From assembly GCA_964525045.1 (NCBI GenBank), contig CAZGFD010000004.1:1-64000 (forward strand): 64,000 bases of DNA, in the 5' to 3' direction. The notes under the pieces are model-generated. The model saw only the letters and a program-made list of their open reading frames with translations. It searched no databases and was not told where the DNA came from. Below, piece after piece: positions 24,013-31,617 of this stretch. Each line of letters begins with the position of its first letter. Position 1 is the first letter of the stretch. The stretch comes from G020348185 sp964525045. GTDB taxonomy: Bacteria; Nitrospirota; Nitrospiria; Nitrospirales; UBA8639. The position numbers were made by a program, and so were the translations under genes.

Positions 24013-24732
24013 ATGACCATTCTGGAAATTCGAGATCGTCTCGCTCAAGCCGAGTCGGTAACCGTTTTGACCGGAGCCGGCATTTCGGCGGACAGTGGCG
24101 TCCCAACGTTTCGGGGAGACGAGGGACTTTGGAAGAACTTCCGTCCGGAGGAACTTGCCTCCCCAGATGCCTTTGAACGTGATCCGACACTCGTGTGGGA
24201 GTGGTACAACTGGCGACGAGAACTGCTTTCCACCAAGGAACCCAATGCAGCTCATAAGGCCTTAGCGGAACTTGAGAATCACATTAAGCATTTCTGGTTG
24301 ATTACCCAGAATGTCGATGGGTTGCACCCGGCGGCAGGATCAAGGAAATTATCCGAAATCCACGGCAATATCTGGAAAGTCCGTTGCACCAATTGCGGCA
24401 CCATTCAACCCAATCACGACGTCCCGATTGCCATTCTTCCGCACTGCCACGATTGCAAAGGCCTGTTACGACCCCACATCGTGTGGTTTGGCGAATCACT
24501 CGATCAACAAGACCTCGATCAGAGCTTTCAGGCGTTATGCCGCTGCGAGGTCCTGTTGATTGTGGGTACTTCCGGTATCGTATATCCGGCCGCTTCCTTT
24601 GCCCCCATTGCCAAACAAAATGGCGCTTTTGTCGTTGAGTTGAATCTGGATCCCACGCCTCATTCTGATCTGGTTGACCTCTCCATTCAAGGACGGGCAA
24701 AAGAGTTGGTGCCACTCCTCCTTCCGATGTAG
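24013..24732 (+). CDS. cobB: NAD-dependent sirtuin deacylase
   Basis: Predicted 239-residue Sir2-family enzyme removing acyl groups from lysines with NAD as co-substrate. GAGISADSGVPTFRG, TQNVDGLH and the catalytic His in EIHGN are present, as are two zinc CxxC pairs (CTNC and CHDC). WYNWRREL contains the Tyr-x-x-Arg pair that marks class III sirtuins favouring succinyl or malonyl groups. The ATG at 24013 with GAGGGA upstream is chosen over one at 23956. It is divergent from the PanE fusion gene and precedes the sulfur-carrier operon by 90 bases. Confidence 0.93.
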   Translation: MTILEIRDRLAQAESVTVLTGAGISADSGVPTFRGDEGLWKNFRPEELASPDAFERDPTLVWEWYNWRRELLSTKEPNAAHKALAELENHIKHFWLITQNVDGLHPAAGSRKLSEIHGNIWKVRCTNCGTIQPNHDVPIAILPHCHDCKGLLRPHIVWFGESLDQQDLDQSFQALCRCEVLLIVGTSGIVYPAASFAPIAKQNGAFVVELNLDPTPHSDLVDLSIQGRAKELVPLLLPM

Positions 24733-24821
24733 CCGGTTCATCCCATTTTCTTGACTGCCTTGGCGGTTGTCTGTTACGTTTTTTTGTTTAGGTTGAAGAC
24801 GATTTTAGACGGGGTAATTGA

Positions 24822-25022
24822 ATGGAAATCATGATTAACGGTAAGAAGGAAATGACCGACGCGACCACCATTTTAGAGGTCCTGAAGGTGAAAGAAATTG
24901 ACCCTCACTTGGTGGCCGTTGAACTCAACACCCAAATCGTTGAGCAAGAACACCTTGCCACAACCTCGGTAAAAGAAGGCGATAAACTGGAGTTTCTCTT
25001 CTATATGGGTGGGGGGGAGTGA
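24822..25022 (+). CDS. ThiS-like sulfur carrier protein
   Basis: Predicted 66-residue beta-grasp (ubiquitin-like) protein of the ThiS/MoaD superfamily, carrying sulfur as a C-terminal glycyl thiocarboxylate. It ends LEFLFYMGGGE: the glycine tail is followed by one extra Glu, which must be removed before an E1-like enzyme can adenylate the glycine. A JAMM protease at the end of the operon is the likely remover. The stop codon overlaps the GTG start of cysteine synthase. This arrangement recalls CysO of actinobacterial cysteine synthesis, but a thiamine role cannot be excluded. Confidence 0.85.
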   Translation: MEIMINGKKEMTDATTILEVLKVKEIDPHLVAVELNTQIVEQEHLATTSVKEGDKLEFLFYMGGGE

Positions 25023-25948
25023 TCTCCCATCGTTTAGCTCACATCACTGACGGTATTGGGCAAACGCCCCTGGTGCGACTGAATCGGCTGACTCCTCCCG
25101 GGGGCGCGAGCATCTACGGGAAGGCCGAATTTTATAACCCGGGTGGGAGCGTCAAAGACCGTATCTGCCTTAACATGATTGATGAGGCGGAGCGCGAGGG
25201 CAAGCTCAAACCAGGGGGTACCATCGTCGAACCAACCAGCGGCAACACCGGTATCGGGTTGGCGTTAGTTTCGGCCGTTCGGGGATACAAACTGATCCTC
25301 GTCATGCCCGAGGGGATGAGTTTAGAACGCGCGAGCCTGTTATCGTCTTATGGCGCACAATTGGTCCTGACCCCAGCGCGAGAAGGGATGAGGGGTTCAA
25401 TTAAAGAGGCCGAAAGTATTTTAGAACAAAATCCCGATTATTTTATGCCGAATCAATTTTCGAACCCTGCTAATCCGGCCATGCATCGCAAAACCACCGC
25501 GTTGGAGATTTGGGAGGCGCTCGAAGGAAAAATTGACGCATTGGTCGCAGCCGTTGGGACAGGTGGTACAATTACTGGATGTGGAGAAATTTTCAAGGAA
25601 CGCAATCCCTCGGTAAAGATCATCGCCGTGGAGCCAGAGGGCTCACCGGTTTTATCCGGGGGAGAGCCCGGGCCTCATAAAATCCAAGGGATCGGAGCCG
25701 GCTTTGTTCCTCAAGTATTGAATCGATCGATTATTGATAAGGTGATCACCGTTACAGACGAGGACGCCTACCAGACCACGAAGCAATTAGCGAAGAAAGA
25801 AGGGGTGCTCGTCGGCATTTCAGCTGGTGCCAATGTTTTTGTGGCCCAGAAAATTGCTGCTGAGCTGAGTCCAGGGCAGAACGTTGTCACCTTCCTCTGC
25901 GATACAGGGGAACGATATCTCAGTATTGAAAAGTACTTTAATATATAA
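25019..25948 (+). CDS. cysM: Cysteine synthase (PLP-dependent)
   Basis: Predicted 309-residue fold-type II PLP enzyme. The PLP-lysine is in NPGGSVKDRI (about residue 43), TSGNTGIGLA binds the substrate and GTGGTITGCG holds the phosphate. It would replace the activated hydroxyl of O-acetyl- or O-phosphoserine with sulfide or a protein thiocarboxylate. The start is a GTG overlapping the ThiS stop by three bases, so the two proteins are translationally coupled. Given the neighbours, the thiocarboxylated carrier may be the sulfur donor, as in the mycobacterial CysM/CysO system. Donor use is inference. Confidence 0.92.
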   Translation: MISHRLAHITDGIGQTPLVRLNRLTPPGGASIYGKAEFYNPGGSVKDRICLNMIDEAEREGKLKPGGTIVEPTSGNTGIGLALVSAVRGYKLILVMPEGMSLERASLLSSYGAQLVLTPAREGMRGSIKEAESILEQNPDYFMPNQFSNPANPAMHRKTTALEIWEALEGKIDALVAAVGTGGTITGCGEIFKERNPSVKIIAVEPEGSPVLSGGEPGPHKIQGIGAGFVPQVLNRSIIDKVITVTDEDAYQTTKQLAKKEGVLVGISAGANVFVAQKIAAELSPGQNVVTFLCDTGERYLSIEKYFNI

Positions 25949-25983
25949 TGAATTATCGTGTTTCCACTGAATGAGTGACGATT

Positions 25984-26811
25984 ATGCAATTCACTGAAGA
26001 TCAAATTTCACGATATAGTCGACATATTCTCCTTCCGGAAGTCGGCGGAAAAGGCCAGAAAAAGATAGCCAAGGCTCGGATGTTTGTTGTCGGAGCCGGC
26101 GGGTTAGGTTCTCCTGTCGCCCTCTATCTTGCGGCGGCTGGAGTCGGAACAATTGGATTGATCGATAGCGATGTGGTTGACCTTTCCAATCTTCAACGAC
26201 AGGTCCTTCACCACACACCCGATGTGGGCCGTTCCAAAGTTTTATCGGCTAAAGAGAAGATTTTGGCCATCAACCCGGACATCACGGTGGAAACCTACGA
26301 AGATCGTTTCACCTCATCGAATGCCCTTGAGCTCATTCGGGACTACGATGTGGTGATCGATGGAGTCGATAATTTTCCTGCCAAATTTCTAATCAATGAC
26401 GCCTGCTTTTTCGCCAATAAGCCACTCGTCCACGGAGGCATCCTCCGATTTGACGGTCGGCTCTTTACGATTATCCCCGGGCAGTCCGCCTGCTTCCGTT
26501 GCATATTCAAGAACCCTCCCAGACCGGGGTTAGTGCCAAGTTGTCAGGAAGCGGGCATCATTGGAGTCGTGGCGGGAATTATTGGTACCCTGCAAGCCAC
26601 CGAGGCCCTAAAACTTGTCCTGGGAATCGGCCGTCCCCTGACGGATCGTCTGTTAGATTTCGATGCCCGAACGACCCAATTCAGGGAAATTCGAACGAAG
26701 CGTAATCCGAATTGCCAACTCTGCGGTACGAATCCAACAATTACTGAGCTTTTTGATCACGAACAAGAAACCTGCGAATTGCAACCCCCTGCAAGCGTGA
26801 GCGCTTCGTAA
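25984..26811 (+). CDS. moeB: E1-like sulfur-carrier activating enzyme (MoeB/ThiF family), first copy
   Basis: Predicted 275-residue adenylating enzyme. The ATP loop VVGAGGLGSP, the DSDVVDLSNLQRQ block and the DGVDNF region are clear, with two zinc CxxC pairs (CFRC and CQLC) and the candidate catalytic Cys in PSCQEAG. It activates the C-terminal glycine of a beta-grasp carrier so that sulfur can be loaded. The frame opens with a GTG at 25975, but the ATG at 25984 is likelier. It lies between the ThiS/CysM pair and the threonine synthase/carrier pair, and a paralogue follows at 28610. Confidence 0.92.
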   Translation: MQFTEDQISRYSRHILLPEVGGKGQKKIAKARMFVVGAGGLGSPVALYLAAAGVGTIGLIDSDVVDLSNLQRQVLHHTPDVGRSKVLSAKEKILAINPDITVETYEDRFTSSNALELIRDYDVVIDGVDNFPAKFLINDACFFANKPLVHGGILRFDGRLFTIIPGQSACFRCIFKNPPRPGLVPSCQEAGIIGVVAGIIGTLQATEALKLVLGIGRPLTDRLLDFDARTTQFREIRTKRNPNCQLCGTNPTITELFDHEQETCELQPPASVSAS

Positions 26812-26846
26812 CCGGCTCACGTTCCTGGAGTGGGAGGACCCATATT

Positions 26847-28085
26847 ATGGCTAAAATGAAATCCCTTGTCTGTCGTGAATGTGGCAAGGAATATCCCACG
26901 GTGGACCTTCATGTCTGTGACTTGTGCTTTGGTCCTCTGGAGGTGAAATATAATTACGACGAAATAAAACAGGCGATTTCCCGGTCCAAAATTGAAGCCG
27001 GCCCTCGGAGTCTGTGGCGGTATATCGACTTACTTCCCATTGAAGGACAGGGCACTATCGGCCCCCATGCCGGATTTACTCCGCTCGTTCGGGCTCACAA
27101 TCTTGGTGCGTATCTGGGCCTTGACGAACTCTATATTAAAAATGATTGCGTGAATCACCCAACCCTTTCCTTTAAAGACCGGGTGGTTGCCGTCGCGATC
27201 AACCGGGCACGGGAATTGGGATTTAACACGGTGGCTTGTGCCTCCACAGGCAACCTGGCCAATTCGGTCGCGGCTCATGCCGCAGCAGCGGGGATGCAAT
27301 GTTATGTGTTTATTCCGGGCGATCTGGAATCCGCCAAGGTGCTGGGGAATCTGATTTACCGTCCCAATGTCGTGGAAATCGAAGGAAATTATGACGATGT
27401 GAATCGCCTGTGCAGCGAAATTGCCGGTGAACATCGCTGGGCGTTTGTGAACATCAATATTCGTCCCTATTATGCGGAAGGGTCAAAAACCCTGGCATTT
27501 GAAACCGCCGAACAATTAGGGTGGCGTGCTCCGGACCAAGTCGTCGTTCCGATGGCCTCAGGTTCCTTGCTCACCAAAATTTGGAAAGGGTTACAGGAGC
27601 TTGAAAAGGTCGGACTCCTCGACCCCGTCCACACGAAAGTCAATGGGGCTCAAGCAGAAGGCTGTTCCCCTATTGCGACGGCATTTTTGAACGGACGCGA
27701 TTTCTTTAAGCCGGTCAAACCGAAGACCATCGCCAAGTCCTTGGCCATTGGGAACCCGGCAGACGGGTATTATGCCCTCAAGACCACTGCTGAAAGTCGT
27801 GGAGCCATGGAAGCCGTCACCGACGAGGAGGTTGTCGAGGGAATCAAGCTTTTGGCTCAAACTGAAGGCATTTTTGCTGAAACGGCTGGCGGGGTGACTA
27901 TTGGGGTTCTCCAGAAACTCGTCAAGCAAGGGATGATCAAGAAACAAGATTTGACCGTCGCCTACGTGACCGGAAACGGCTTGAAAACCCAGGAAGCGGT
28001 GGTCGATGCTGTCGGGCGGCCGATTCGCATTCAACCGAGTCTCAGCCATTTTACTAAGACATTTGCACTAAAGGAGAACACATGA
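26847..28085 (+). CDS. thrC: Threonine synthase
   Basis: Predicted 412-residue PLP enzyme converting O-phosphohomoserine to threonine. An N-terminal zinc-ribbon-like part (CRECGKEY and CDLCFGP) is followed by the PLP-lysine motif NHPTLSFKDRVVAVA and the glycine-rich ASTGNLANSVAAHA. Its stop overlaps the start of the second sulfur carrier in an ATGA. A threonine synthase inside a sulfur-carrier operon is unusual. Because the substrate O-phosphohomoserine can also be the precursor of homocysteine, a role in protein-thiocarboxylate-dependent homocysteine formation is possible. Plain threonine synthesis is the default reading. Confidence 0.93.
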   Translation: MAKMKSLVCRECGKEYPTVDLHVCDLCFGPLEVKYNYDEIKQAISRSKIEAGPRSLWRYIDLLPIEGQGTIGPHAGFTPLVRAHNLGAYLGLDELYIKNDCVNHPTLSFKDRVVAVAINRARELGFNTVACASTGNLANSVAAHAAAAGMQCYVFIPGDLESAKVLGNLIYRPNVVEIEGNYDDVNRLCSEIAGEHRWAFVNINIRPYYAEGSKTLAFETAEQLGWRAPDQVVVPMASGSLLTKIWKGLQELEKVGLLDPVHTKVNGAQAEGCSPIATAFLNGRDFFKPVKPKTIAKSLAIGNPADGYYALKTTAESRGAMEAVTDEEVVEGIKLLAQTEGIFAETAGGVTIGVLQKLVKQGMIKKQDLTVAYVTGNGLKTQEAVVDAVGRPIRIQPSLSHFTKTFALKENT

Positions 28086-28357
28086 TTCGGGTTCGGGTCC
28101 CAACGCCTCTTCGTCCTATGACCGGAGGAAAAAGTGAAGTGGAAATGGAAGGGGGCACAGTTGCCCAATTGATAGAAAACCTCGGGACCGCTCATCCGGG
28201 CTTAAAAGAACGCTTGTATGATGAAAAAGGTGAAGTTCGACGGTTCATCAATATTTATGTGAACGAAGAAGATATTCGATTTTTGACCGGGACTGACACT
28301 CCTCTTAAAGATGGCGACGAGGTCTCCATCATCCCCGCCATTGCGGGAGGAGCCTAA
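28082..28357 (+). CDS. MoaD/ThiS-like sulfur carrier, second
   Basis: Predicted 91-residue beta-grasp protein. VEMEGGTVAQLIENLG and RFINIYVNEEDIRFL are typical of the MoaD/CysO branch, and the end is DEVSIIPAIAGGA. One Ala follows the Gly-Gly, as in carriers (HcyS type) that need a JAMM protease to expose the glycine. It shares ATGA with threonine synthase before it and TAATG with the NIL gene after it. Probable thiocarboxylate donor for cysteine or homocysteine synthesis. Confidence 0.88.
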   Translation: MIRVRVPTPLRPMTGGKSEVEMEGGTVAQLIENLGTAHPGLKERLYDEKGEVRRFINIYVNEEDIRFLTGTDTPLKDGDEVSIIPAIAGGA

Positions 28358-28596
28358 TGGCCAAATTACGATTTCATATTCGGTATCCCGAAGAGAAAAT
28401 TCCGGAACCTATCCTGTATCAGGTTGGCCATGAGTATAAAGTCGTGACCAGCATTCGACGGGCCGATGTGCGTGAAACCACGGGATGGTTAGATGTGGAA
28501 TTCACCGGAGAGGCTGATGAAATTGATAAAGCCATTAACGGGCTCAGGGAAAAAGGTTGTCTCGTCGATCCCATCGAATTAAATGTTGTAGAATAA
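28357..28596 (+). CDS. NIL-domain protein
   Basis: Predicted 79-residue ferredoxin-like-fold protein with the NIL pattern (LRFHIRYPEEKIPEPILYQV, TSIRRADVRETTGWLDVEFTG). NIL domains occur in methionine ABC transporter ATPases as amino-acid sensors and in small proteins tied to homocysteine biosynthesis. There is no iron-sulfur extension. It overlaps the carrier gene by one base, so they are coupled. Its presence supports a sulfur-amino-acid role for this half of the operon. Confidence 0.85.
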   Translation: MAKLRFHIRYPEEKIPEPILYQVGHEYKVVTSIRRADVRETTGWLDVEFTGEADEIDKAINGLREKGCLVDPIELNVVE

Positions 28597-28609
28597 TAGG
28601 GCAAGAAAA

Positions 28610-29410
28610 ATGGAATTTACTGACGAACAAGTTCATCGATATAGTCGACAGATCATTCTTCCGGACGTGGGAGGAAAAGGCCAGAACAAACTCCAAAAAG
28701 CCAAAGTGTTGGTCATTGGGGCAGGTGGATTGGGTTCTCCGGCCGCCTTGTATTTAACTGCCGCCGGGATCGGCACGCTCGGACTGGTTGACGGGGACGT
28801 GGTCGATCTGTCGAACCTTCAGCGGCAGGTCCTTCATACCACTGACCGCCTGGGAAAACCAAAGGTTGAATCGGGTGCGACCCTCCTCGAAGCCCTCAAT
28901 CCTGAAGTGAAGCTGAAGTTATATCCCGAACTCGTGAACGCCTCGAACATAATGTCCCTGATTTCGGATTTTGATATTGTCTTGGACGGATCGGATAATT
29001 TTCCCACTCGATACCTTGTGAACGATGCCTGCTTTTTTGCAAAGAAGACTCTTATTTCAGGGAGTATTTTCCGTTTTGAAGGCCAACTCACTACGATGAA
29101 ACCTCATGAGGGATTTCCCTGCTATCGCTGTCTTTATCCGGAGCCGCCACCTGGCGAACTGGTTCCCAATTGTCAAGAGGCCGGCGTTCTGGGAGTCCTG
29201 GCCGGTACGATAGGTGTGTTACAGGCGAATGAAGCCATAAAAGAAATCCTTGGTCTCGGAGAGAGTCTGGCTAATCGTTTGCTCCTCTACGATGCCTTAG
29301 ATATGTCGTTTCGAAAAGTCGCTCGTCCTAAATCCCCGGACTGCCCCCTTTGCGGTCCAAACCCCTCTATCACGACACTTGAAGAATATCAGGTTTCCTG
29401 TAGCATCTAG
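28610..29410 (+). CDS. moeB: E1-like sulfur-carrier activating enzyme (MoeB/ThiF family), second copy
   Basis: Predicted 266-residue paralogue of the 25984 gene: VIGAGGLGSPAALYL, DGDVVDLSNLQRQ, DGSDNFPTRYLVNDACFF, zinc pairs CYRC and CPLC, and the Cys region PNCQEAG are all aligned with it. Tandem copies of an E1 beside two different carriers suggest that each carrier has its own activating enzyme. Fifteen bases follow the NIL gene. Confidence 0.92.
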   Translation: MEFTDEQVHRYSRQIILPDVGGKGQNKLQKAKVLVIGAGGLGSPAALYLTAAGIGTLGLVDGDVVDLSNLQRQVLHTTDRLGKPKVESGATLLEALNPEVKLKLYPELVNASNIMSLISDFDIVLDGSDNFPTRYLVNDACFFAKKTLISGSIFRFEGQLTTMKPHEGFPCYRCLYPEPPPGELVPNCQEAGVLGVLAGTIGVLQANEAIKEILGLGESLANRLLLYDALDMSFRKVARPKSPDCPLCGPNPSITTLEEYQVSCSI

Positions 29411-29419
29411 CTGTTCTCC

Positions 29420-29926
29420 ATGATCACCATTCCTGAGTTGATTCTTCAAGATATGTTCGTTCATGCCCGTGAGCTCAATCCGCATGAATGTTGCGGCATT
29501 TTGGGCGGATTAGACGGAACGGTGTCAGCGCATTATCGGATTACGAACATTTTAGCGACACTCTCGGAACAGGATTTAGGACGCTTTGAGGGTGCCAAGC
29601 TATCTGATCTCAAGCAGTTGACTCCGGAAGAACGAGCCGATATTGCCTTCCAAATGGATGCCCGTGAAATGGCTCAGGCTCAAAAAGACATGAGGACCAA
29701 AGGCCTGATTCTCCAAGCTTTTTATCATTCCCATACCCTTAGCCCCGCCCGACCTTCAATGACAGATATCACCATCGCCATGGAATTCGAAAGCTATCGG
29801 GAGAAATTAAATATTCCTGAGCCGTTACATATCATCATCTCGTTGGAAAACACTCAACAACCGGATGTCCGGGCCTATCGCATTCAGCATTCTCAAGCCA
29901 CTGAAGTTCCTATTACACGAATGTGA
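29420..29926 (+). CDS. JAMM/Mov34-type metalloprotease for sulfur carriers
   Basis: Predicted 168-residue Zn peptidase. The JAMM residues are visible: Glu in NPHECCGILGG (about residue 23) and HSH-x(7)-S-x2-D in YHSHTLSPARPSMTDI. In mycobacteria the homologue (Mec) releases cysteine from CysO-Cys; in HcyD and QbsD systems the enzyme trims the residue after Gly-Gly. Here both carriers end with an extra residue after glycine, so trimming, cysteine release or both are plausible. It is the last gene of the operon. Confidence 0.9.
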   Translation: MITIPELILQDMFVHARELNPHECCGILGGLDGTVSAHYRITNILATLSEQDLGRFEGAKLSDLKQLTPEERADIAFQMDAREMAQAQKDMRTKGLILQAFYHSHTLSPARPSMTDITIAMEFESYREKLNIPEPLHIIISLENTQQPDVRAYRIQHSQATEVPITRM

Positions 29927-29933
29927 GAATAAG

Positions 29934-29968
29934 GGGTTTCGGGTTTCGGGTTTCGGGTTTCGGGTTTC
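29934..29968. repeat. Tandem heptamer repeat (GGGTTTC)5
   Basis: Five perfect tandem copies of GGGTTTC lie 8 bases after the JAMM gene. Shorter runs of the same unit or its complement GAAACCC occur between other genes, at about 50699-50727, 59373-59396 and 60021-60036, and inside the 145-bp repeats. G-runs could form a quadruplex. It looks like a genome-wide intergenic repeat family. Confidence 0.8.
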
Positions 29969-30108
29969 GGAGGAGAAAACATTACCGTTTATTGGTCAAA
30001 CGTCAATATTCTTCAGGTAAGCTTTTTCGTTATTGATACGTAGACATCGGCTGGGGAGTCCTGTCATAATGCCTCCCCATCTTCCCATTTCTTTCCAAGG
30101 GGGTCATT

Positions 30109-30474
30109 ATGCGCATTCCCAACCTTCGTGAAAATTCTTTTTTCATTTTGGCCTTATTTCTCTTGATTCTCTTCATTGGGCCCTCATTCACTTTTGCTCA
30201 ACAACCGGGACAGGTAAAAAGTTACTATAGTCCGATAGTCCGACTCGAACCCGATAGAGGATTCTTACTCATCACAGCGGATTCGGGAATCCTGTGGGTT
30301 CAAGTTGAGGATCATGTCAAACCCCATCTCAAAGAATTAGGCGTCGGTGACATGATCGACGTCACCGTTCAGTTTCGACCCGACAACTTACCCCCAATCC
30401 TCAAAAGTTGGAAATTGGCCCAAAGTGGATCACCATGCAAGGTTTTCGATGGCAAAACCTGCTCTAAACAATAA
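30109..30474 (+). CDS. Small periplasmic protein of unknown function
   Basis: Predicted 121-residue secreted protein. A strong signal peptide (FFILALFLLILFIGPSFTFA, cleaved near residue 30) is followed by a small beta-rich domain (SPIVRLEPDRGFLLITADSG, LGVGDMIDVTVQFRP) and two C-terminal cysteines that could form a disulfide. AAGGGGG precedes the ATG. It stands alone between the sulfur operon and the convergent molybdate operon. It resembles small OB-like exported domains; no function is assignable. Confidence 0.7.
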   Translation: MRIPNLRENSFFILALFLLILFIGPSFTFAQQPGQVKSYYSPIVRLEPDRGFLLITADSGILWVQVEDHVKPHLKELGVGDMIDVTVQFRPDNLPPILKSWKLAQSGSPCKVFDGKTCSKQ

Positions 30475-30519
30475 ACGACTCTAATGAACCTTCGCCCGCC
30501 GATGTCATTTAATCCCCCC

Positions 30520-31617
30520 CTACCCCTCATACTCGTGGCTCAAGGCCACCGCCTTCACATTTGCAAAAATCTGTTGGCCAACCCGAAGATTCAGATGCCT
30601 CAAGGACTTTTTGGTAATACTCGCCAGCAACGGACAGCCAATGTCGATTTTGACGTCAACGGAATGTTGCCCCTCCTTCAACTCTCCGATTTCTAAGACC
30701 CTCCCTTCCAACACATTTAAGACGCTTGTTGGGGTACTGGACACTCCCGCTGCCAAACTGACATCCCGAGAAAGGATATGGATTCGAAGGGCGGCCCCTA
30801 TGGGGAGAGGTTGTTGAGGAATAAAGAGGGTTTGTCCGAAAAATCCTACCTGCGTCAACCCAAACTCTGATTCATGGGCGATGACCTTCGTATCCAAAAT
30901 CGCTCCAACCTCCTGATCGGGTAAACACCCACGAAAATCCAGGCGTCCAAAGACATCCTGTAACGTCCCACAGGCGACCAATTCCCCGCTCCTGAGCACG
31001 GCAATCGATGTGGCAATTTGAAGAACTTCGGGGAGACTATGACTCACATACACTATTGGAATTCTCCAGTGAGTAGAAAGTTGTTGAACAAACGGAAGGA
31101 CTTCGGCCCTTCTCTGTTTATCGAGAGCTGAAAACGGCTCATCGAATAGCAAAAGATCCGGGCTGGTGAGTAGTGCCCGCCCAATAGCAACCCGCTGCTG
31201 CTCTCCTCCTGATAATTTATGGGGATAACGACCCAATAATTGTTCTAATCCAAGGACGGAGACCACATCCCCGAAGGTAAGGGAGCGGGAATGATTCGAC
31301 CGGCGCTTGAGGCCATATTCAAGATTGGACTTCACGCTGAGGTGAGGAAACAACCTGGGCTCTTGGAAGACGTATCCGATGTATCGTCGATAGAGAGGAA
31401 TAAAAATTCCTTGTGTTTCATCCTGCCAAATCCTCTCCCCAAGCTTCATCTTTCCTGTCGGTGATCGCTCCAACCCTGCCAGACAACGTAACAATGTGGT
31501 TTTTCCACATCCGGATGGACCGAATACGGCCAGGATTCCATCTGCGGGCATATTGATATCAATGGAAAAGTCAAAATTGGGATAGTGAAGGGCAAATTGA
31601 CCGATGAGTCGATTCAT
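30520..31617 (-). CDS. modC: Molybdate ABC transporter ATPase
   Basis: Predicted 365-residue ATPase of a molybdate importer. Walker A FGPSGCGKTTLL, signature LSGGEQQR, Walker B DLLLFDEPFSALD and switch His VSHS are present. The C-terminal 120 residues are a TOBE/MOP-type molybdate-sensing domain (AALRIHILSRDVSLA, VLNVLEGRVLEI). The ATG at 31617 overlaps the modB stop in an ATGA and is preferred over one at 31683. Confidence 0.94.
   Translation of the reverse strand: MNRLIGQFALHYPNFDFSIDINMPADGILAVFGPSGCGKTTLLRCLAGLERSPTGKMKLGERIWQDETQGIFIPLYRRYIGYVFQEPRLFPHLSVKSNLEYGLKRRSNHSRSLTFGDVVSVLGLEQLLGRYPHKLSGGEQQRVAIGRALLTSPDLLLFDEPFSALDKQRRAEVLPFVQQLSTHWRIPIVYVSHSLPEVLQIATSIAVLRSGELVACGTLQDVFGRLDFRGCLPDQEVGAILDTKVIAHESEFGLTQVGFFGQTLFIPQQPLPIGAALRIHILSRDVSLAAGVSSTPTSVLNVLEGRVLEIGELKEGQHSVDVKIDIGCPLLASITKKSLRHLNLRVGQQIFANVKAVALSHEYEG

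Noticed and set aside
29934..29968. CRISPR-like repeat array
   Set aside because: The heptamers are directly tandem without spacers, and no cas genes are present anywhere in the window.
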